Positions 59,652 through 64,000 of a stretch of 64,000 nt of DNA are shown here, one piece after another. Position 1 is the first letter of the stretch; the number at the start of each line of letters is the position of its first letter. This DNA is from Spartobacteria bacterium (GTDB lineage: Bacteria; Verrucomicrobiota; Verrucomicrobiia; Chthoniobacterales; UBA10450), in NCBI GenBank assembly GCA_003167555.1, contig PMSN01000023.1:281906-345905 (forward strand), read 5' to 3'. The position numbers were made by a program, and so were the translations under genes. The notes under the pieces were generated by a model, which saw only the letters and a program-made list of their open reading frames with translations, had not been told where the DNA came from and did not search any database.

Positions 59652-62033
59652 GTGGCCTCGCTTCCGCTCATCTTTATTTCCGCTGTTAGCCGCGAACTCC
59701 GGAGCGGTCGCCAGCTTGCCGCCAACACGCTCACCTTTCTCGGTTATCAGCCTGTCTGGCAGGAAGTCTTCGGCACCGAAACCGGCGACCTCCGTGCGAT
59801 GTTGCGCCAGCGGATCGATCAATGCAAAGGGGTCCTTCAGATTGTCGGCAATTGCTACGGCGCGGAGCCGCCCGAGCCCGACCCGCAATTCGGCCGGGTC
59901 AGCTACACTCAATACGAAGCGCTTTATGCGCGGCAGCGCGGCAAAAAAGTCTGGTATCTTTTCATCGACGAAAACTTCCCCGTCGACGCGTGCGAAGGCG
60001 AGCCCGAGGAGTTGCGTGAGTTACAAGCCGTCTATCGCCGCCGTTTGCAGTCCGACGCTCATCTCTATCATCCGTTGAACAGCCCGGCGGCCTTGGAGGC
60101 CAGCGTTCTTAAGCTCCGCGACGATCTGGTTCGCTTGCGCCGCGGCGTAAAACAATGGGCCGCCGGCATGGCCATCCTTCTTGCCATAAGTGTGGGCCTG
60201 GGCCTCTGGCTTCTGCGCGGTCAACGCCAAACGACCGAGCGCGTCGCCCAGACCGAGCATGCCGTCGTAGCTATGACGGAAGAAATGACCAAGCTGCGGG
60301 AAGGCATCCTTAACTATCCGCATGTCGAAGCGCAGGTGCGCCAGTCTCAGGCCGAAGAAGACCCGGCCGCGCTCCAGGAACGCGTTTACACCGAGCTGGC
60401 CAAGCAACTCGGCGTCGATGCCAAGGTCCTGCGCGAGAAACTCCCGCAAGTGGCCGCCGACTTAAAGCGCGCGCCGAATGCCTCCAGCTATGAGCGGGCT
60501 AACGCTGCTTATGTCGCCAAGGACTACATCGAAGCCGAGCGCTGGGCGTTGCAGTCAGCCGAAGAAGCGCAAAAGGCCGGCTCGGCGAAACCGGCCGAGA
60601 TCATCCAGGCCTACGAGCTGGCCGGCTTCTCCGCGCAGAAACGGATCCAGTTCAAGACAGCCCTGGAAGATTTCCGCGCTGCGGAGAAACTGACCAATCG
60701 CCAGGGTAACCCGGAGCAATGGGCTGACGTGCAACATGCCATCGGCGACTTGCTCATCGACCAGGGCGCTTACCGCGAAGCCGAGAGCGTCCTGCGCGCC
60801 GTAGTCGAAACGCGCGAGCACACGGGGGGCGCCGAGCATGCTAATACACTTAGGAGCCGGAACCGTCTCGCCTACGCGGAATACCGCCAGGGTAAGTATA
60901 ACGAAGCTATCGCTGACTTTCGTCAGATCGTGGCCTTGGAAGAGAAAGTCTTCGGCCCCACCCATCCCGACACCCTTTTAAGTAGGAACGGCTTGGCCAT
61001 CGCCCTGGATAGTGCAGGCAAGCCTTCTGAAGCGGAAGCGGAACATCGCCGCGTCCTGGAGATAAGAGAAAAGGTTCTCGGCCCCGAGCATCCCGATACA
61101 ATTAGAAGCCGCAATAACATCGCGCTAACTCTTGATCGACAAGGCAAACATGCCGACGCCGCCAATGAGTTTCGCCAGGTCATCGATCTCGAGAACAAAG
61201 TCCTCGGCCCCGAGCATCCCGACACACTCAGGAGCCGCAGCAGCCTGGCTTACGCCCTCGATTACCAGGGCAAGTATGCCGAAGCCGAGGTCACCCTTCG
61301 TGATGTGATCCGGCTTGAAGAACGGGTCCTAGGTCCAGAGCACCCCGATACTCTCGTGAGCCGCCTCCGCCTCAACAAGGTCCTCATGAGCCAGGGTAAG
61401 TTCGCCGAGGCCGAAACAGATTTTCGCGACCTCATCGTTCTCGAAGAAAAAGTGCTGGGACCCGAGCATCCCGACACACTCTCCGGCCGCTCGGGTCTGG
61501 CTAATGCCCTTCAGGCCCAGGGTAAGCACACGGAGGCCATTACCCAATATCGAGAGATCATTGCTCTGGAAGAAAAGGTCCTTGGTCCCGAGCATCCTAA
61601 CACGCTCGTCAATCGTAGCAGCCTGGCGAACGCTCTGATGGGCGATCGTAACTACACCGAAGCCGAAGCCATCTTCCGGGACCTTATCGCTATAGAAGAG
61701 AAAACGCTCGGACCCGAGGATGCCCTTACCAGGAGAAGCCGCCGCGGCCTGGCTAACTCCCTCTTTAACCAGGCCAAGTATACCGACGCCGAGCCCGAGT
61801 ATCGTCAAGTCCTCAAGCTAGCTGAGAAACTCCGCGGCCCCGAGCATCCCGAAACCCTCGAGGCCTGCTACGATCTCGCCGGCGACCTCGCTCGCGAAGG
61901 TAAGATCTCCGAAGCCAAAGAGCTAACTCGCCGCGCCGCCGAAACCGCTCGCAAAACTCTCGGCCCCGCTCATCCCGCCACCCAAAAATACGCCGCCTTT
62001 CTGGCCGAGCTCGAAACCAGGAAACCACTCTAG
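59652..62033 (+). CDS. DUF4062 - membrane helix - tetratricopeptide repeat protein
   Basis: About 793 residues from GTG 59652 (a TTG at 59637 would add five). Residues 5-110 are a DUF4062 domain (LPLIFISAVSRELRSGRQLA, YTQYEALYARQRGKKVWYLF), related to TIR/effector-like folds of conflict systems. A membrane helix lies at about 169-189 (MAILLAISVGLGLWLLRG), then a coiled-coil segment. From about residue 390 at least nine kinesin-light-chain-type TPR units of 42 residues follow, most ending in EEKVLGPEHPDTL. The repeat part is nearly exact at the DNA level (126-bp period). It lies beside the integron. Confidence 0.85.
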   Translation: MASLPLIFISAVSRELRSGRQLAANTLTFLGYQPVWQEVFGTETGDLRAMLRQRIDQCKGVLQIVGNCYGAEPPEPDPQFGRVSYTQYEALYARQRGKKVWYLFIDENFPVDACEGEPEELRELQAVYRRRLQSDAHLYHPLNSPAALEASVLKLRDDLVRLRRGVKQWAAGMAILLAISVGLGLWLLRGQRQTTERVAQTEHAVVAMTEEMTKLREGILNYPHVEAQVRQSQAEEDPAALQERVYTELAKQLGVDAKVLREKLPQVAADLKRAPNASSYERANAAYVAKDYIEAERWALQSAEEAQKAGSAKPAEIIQAYELAGFSAQKRIQFKTALEDFRAAEKLTNRQGNPEQWADVQHAIGDLLIDQGAYREAESVLRAVVETREHTGGAEHANTLRSRNRLAYAEYRQGKYNEAIADFRQIVALEEKVFGPTHPDTLLSRNGLAIALDSAGKPSEAEAEHRRVLEIREKVLGPEHPDTIRSRNNIALTLDRQGKHADAANEFRQVIDLENKVLGPEHPDTLRSRSSLAYALDYQGKYAEAEVTLRDVIRLEERVLGPEHPDTLVSRLRLNKVLMSQGKFAEAETDFRDLIVLEEKVLGPEHPDTLSGRSGLANALQAQGKHTEAITQYREIIALEEKVLGPEHPNTLVNRSSLANALMGDRNYTEAEAIFRDLIAIEEKTLGPEDALTRRSRRGLANSLFNQAKYTDAEPEYRQVLKLAEKLRGPEHPETLEACYDLAGDLAREGKISEAKELTRRAAETARKTLGPAHPATQKYAAFLAELETRKPL

Positions 62034-62048
62034 GTTCCCCTTCCATTT

Positions 62049-62083
62049 CTACCTCCTACCTCCTACCTCCTACTTCCTACTTT
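62049..62083. repeat. Heptanucleotide repeat CTACCTC/CTACTTC
   Basis: Five units in a row: CTACCTC three times, CTACTTC, CTACTTT, then decayed copies to about 62106. Between the TPR gene and intI. Confidence 0.8.
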
Positions 62084-62137
62084 CGAGCCGCTTCCTACTT
62101 TCTACTTTTCCCCTTCTGACCTCTGCCCTCTGATTTC

Positions 62138-63124
62138 CTAATCCAGCGGACTCTTCACGCCAAGGCCGGGCTTATTGAGCACGTGGGTGTAGATCATCGT
62201 CGTGCTCACATCCTTGTGCCCGAGGAGTTCCTGCACCGTCCGGATGTCGTAGCCGTTTTCGAGGAGATGCGTCGCGAACGAATGCCGCAGCGTATGACAC
62301 GTGGCCGGTTTCGTAATGCCGGCCGCGCGAACCGCCGCCTTAACAGCCGCTTGCAGCACACTCTCGTCGCTGTGATGGCGCCGCTTTTGTCCCGTGCGAG
62401 GATCGACCGACAGACGGGAGGAGGGGAAGACATATTGCCAGCCCCATTCCCGCCCGGCGTTTGGAAACTTCCGGCCCACTGCATTTGGCAGATAGACCTC
62501 GCCAAAACCGGATTCGATATCCTCTTCATGTTGCGCCCGAACTTTCCTCAGTTCACGCTCAAGCGATTTGGCAAGATTCACCGGCAACATCGTGACACGG
62601 TCCTTGCCGCCTTTCCCTTCACGCACGGTGATCCGAAGATATCCGAAATCCACATCCTTCACCCGCAACCGAACGCACTCCATCAACCGAAGCCCGCTCC
62701 CGTAGAGGAGGCCCGCCATCAGACGATGTCTTCCGTGCAAGTTCAGAAAAACGCGTCGCGCTTCGTCCCGGGTGAGAACTACCGGCAAACGGGCTGGGCG
62801 CTTGACCCGTTCCATCTGGTCCAGCCAGCCGATGTCGTGCTTGAGCACTTCTCGGTACAAAAACAGAATGGCGCTCAGCGCCTGATTCTGCGTGGCTGCG
62901 GCGACGAGGCCATCCCGGGCGAGATGGGTGAGAAAATCCGTGATCTCGGCTTCGGCCATTTCCCGCGGATGGCGTTTCCGGTGATACAAAATGAACCGGC
63001 GAATCCAATCGCAATAGGTGCGCTCGGTTCGAAGACTGAAATGTTTTCGCCGGATGACATCGCGGACTTGATCGAGGAGTTTGGGCTTGTCGCCGGCGGA
63101 AGAGGCCGCTACAGTCTGGGGCAT
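62138..63124 (-). CDS. intI: Integron integrase IntI (tyrosine recombinase)
   Basis: Recombines attI and attC sites to insert or excise gene cassettes. I take ATG 63124 (328 residues, like IntI1 with 337); a GTG at 63211 would put a hairpin in the coding region. Catalytic residues: Arg146 ([13 protein letters not shown]), Lys174 (GKGGKDRV), His277 and Arg280 ([12 protein letters not shown]), His303 (LLGHKDVS), nucleophile Tyr312 ([12 protein letters not shown]). The extra IntI-specific patch, residues 218-236 ([19 protein letters not shown]), separates it from XerC/D. It is divergent from the cassettes, as usual. Confidence 0.95.
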   Translation of the reverse strand: MPQTVAASSAGDKPKLLDQVRDVIRRKHFSLRTERTYCDWIRRFILYHRKRHPREMAEAEITDFLTHLARDGLVAAATQNQALSAILFLYREVLKHDIGWLDQMERVKRPARLPVVLTRDEARRVFLNLHGRHRLMAGLLYGSGLRLMECVRLRVKDVDFGYLRITVREGKGGKDRVTMLPVNLAKSLERELRKVRAQHEEDIESGFGEVYLPNAVGRKFPNAGREWGWQYVFPSSRLSVDPRTGQKRRHHSDESVLQAAVKAAVRAAGITKPATCHTLRHSFATHLLENGYDIRTVQELLGHKDVSTTMIYTHVLNKPGLGVKSPLD

Positions 63125-63173
63125 GCTCCCCAGTCTGGAAAAGTTTCGCCCGGAATGCAACCCTGATAGATGG

Positions 63174-63203
63174 GAAAATCCCGCAATCAAATGCGGGCTT
63201 TTC
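63174..63203. terminator. Symmetrical hairpin in the attI region
   Basis: CCCGCA and TGCGGG pair around ATCAAA, extended by GAAAA and TTTTC with one mismatch; on the minus strand the same hairpin is followed by A/T-rich sequence too. It could be a two-way terminator or an attI structural element. Confidence 0.5.
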
Positions 63204-63216
63204 AGATCCACTTCTC

Positions 63217-63223
63217 GTTAGAC
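63217..63223 (+). other. attI-like core site GTTAGAC
   Basis: GTTRRRY consensus core where cassettes join (GTTAGAC). The first cassette begins here, 2 bases before ATG 63226. The 5-base word TTCTC precedes both this core and the one at 63637. Confidence 0.75.
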
Positions 63224-63225
63224 CT

Positions 63226-63519
63226 ATGAAGTCGCTTTGGAAATTCGCGATCGCCGTGATGGCAGCTGTCTCCATTCTCACAGCTTGCGACAAATCGCCG
63301 GTAGCGAAATTCAAGACTGGCGACAAAGTTACCACGCTCATGGGGGCTGAAGGCGTGGTGTGGCGCCGAACCCGCTTCTTCGTCGAGGACATCTATTACA
63401 TCAGAGTTCCTCTCACCGATGCAGAAAAGGCATCCTATCGGGATTTCCCGGGGCAAATGCCTGAGTATCATTTGTCTGGTCCTTATGATCCGGCTGACTT
63501 GCGATTGGTCGCCAAATAG
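63226..63519 (+). CDS. Cassette 1: small lipoprotein (97 aa)
   Basis: 97 residues with lipoprotein signal (MKSLWKFAIAVMAAVSILTAC, lipobox ILTAC) and a mature part of about 77 residues (FKTGDKVTTLMGAEGVVWRR). Unknown function. The ATG is 3 bases from the attI-like core and the TAG is 1 base before the attC site, a compact cassette. It is the first cassette, so it should be best expressed from an attI promoter. Confidence 0.75.
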   Translation: MKSLWKFAIAVMAAVSILTACDKSPVAKFKTGDKVTTLMGAEGVVWRRTRFFVEDIYYIRVPLTDAEKASYRDFPGQMPEYHLSGPYDPADLRLVAK

Positions 63520-63643
63520 GTCTAACCATGCGATGGAGCGGACAGCGGACCGCCGCACGCTCCACTTTTGAGATGACTTCCACAACTCCACTCCGAGCGA
63601 AGCGCGCTCTCGTCCGCCGTCGCTCATCTTGTTCTCGTTAGAT
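63520..63643. repeat. attC recombination site between cassettes
   Basis: About 124 bp. R'' GTCTAAC (63520-63526) and R' GTTAGAT (63637-63643) are complementary. L'' GATGGAGCG (63532-63540) pairs with L' CGCTCATC (63621-63628) leaving one extra G, the bulge typical of attC. Several internal hairpins lie between. Confidence 0.85.
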
Positions 63644-63998
63644 GGCCAAGCTCACCTTCATCACGATCGGCCTCTTCGCTTTGTCAGCATGTGCGACGCT
63701 ATCTCCTGCTGAAAGCGCGCGACGCGACCGAGCGAGAGCTGTCGCGCTAGCCTATCTCGCAAAGCATCATCTTGAGCTGCCGGCCGGGTTCGAGCTGCAC
63801 GAGCATTCAAGCATCCACAGGTGGGAAGTGGGACCGCCGAGTCCTTATTACGGGGTCGGTGTCTTGGCACCTCTTCGAGGCAAGCTTGAGCTCCTGTACG
63901 ACATCTGGATTGATCCACGCGACTGGACGGTCGAAGAGTTCTGCGATATGAGGCGTACTGACCCGCCACAGTTCGGCCACCTAGGCTCAACTTTGTAG
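63642..63998 (+). CDS. Cassette 2: small lipoprotein (118 aa)
   Basis: 118 residues with a lipoprotein signal (MAKLTFITIGLFALSACA; lipobox LSAC) and a mature part with KHHLELPAGFELHEHSSIH and YDIWIDPRDWTVEEF. The ATG overlaps the recombination core GTTAGATG, so insertion sets the start. Function unknown. The stop TAG is at 63996, just before the window edge; its downstream attC is not visible. Confidence 0.72.
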   Translation: MAKLTFITIGLFALSACATLSPAESARRDRARAVALAYLAKHHLELPAGFELHEHSSIHRWEVGPPSPYYGVGVLAPLRGKLELLYDIWIDPRDWTVEEFCDMRRTDPPQFGHLGSTL

Positions 63999-64000
63999 TG

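Noticed and set aside
60850..62030. CRISPR-like array because of regular 126-bp repeats
   Set aside because: The repeats are in-frame TPR codons with no unique spacers.
62049..62106. CRISPR or attC-like array in the CTACCTC repeat
   Set aside because: Units of seven without spacers or recombination cores.

Overview
The window looks like a chromosomal piece of a free-living, Gram-negative member of the Verrucomicrobiota. That placement is an inference from a GC-rich coding style, a short RNA polymerase omega homologue, a stand-alone rpoA-rplQ pair, many secreted S9 peptidases, and several families of imperfect palindromic repeats, two of which are read in frame inside proteins. No rRNA, tRNA or CRISPR array was seen.

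Layout. 1-6.8 kb: priA (cut by the edge), a lytic transglycosylase, a PHP-type DNA polymerase X, a two-gene arginine dihydrolase / ornithine cyclodeaminase unit, and thiG. 6.9-9.7 kb: a more A+T-rich patch with a small unknown gene, a solitary beta-class DNA methyltransferase and a class III nucleotide cyclase-like domain fused to cyclic-nucleotide-binding domains. 9.9-19 kb: YhaM-like nuclease, Cu/Zn superoxide dismutase, N-carbamoylputrescine amidase, cyclophilin, carB, rpoZ, sufE and a tandem rhodanese. 19-22.4 kb: a heavy-metal-type two-component system with an outer-membrane protein behind a matching palindromic operator. 22.4-28 kb: a MurU/AmgK-like sugar salvage pair, a CPBP protease, a SufR-like regulator with a repeated dyad, a DoxX-like protein and transaldolase. 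28-46 kb: three S9 peptidases, DEAD-box helicase, rplQ-rpoA, a LemA/TPM operon, scpB, glmM and an NtrC-type regulator. 46-51 kb: SRPBCC protein, an exported quinone oxidoreductase, then a restriction-modification module (PLD-family nuclease, gamma-type adenine methyltransferase, ribbon-helix-helix protein). 51-59 kb: CDGSH protein, amidohydrolase, pyrE, a two-domain retropepsin-like protein, two amino-acid permeases and a DUF4912 protein. 59-64 kb: a DUF4062-TM-TPR protein and an integron (intI, attI-like core, two lipoprotein cassettes separated by a recognisable attC).

The housekeeping genes are in short operons separated by palindromes. The accessory content sits in three places: the methyltransferase/cyclase patch, the restriction-modification module and the integron. 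The most unusual signals are the integron at the right edge, palindromes translated inside CarB and inside an S9 peptidase, a cyclase domain that keeps its catalytic residues but not the usual base-selecting ones, and three tandem 10-bp units in front of the ribbon-helix-helix gene of the restriction-modification module.
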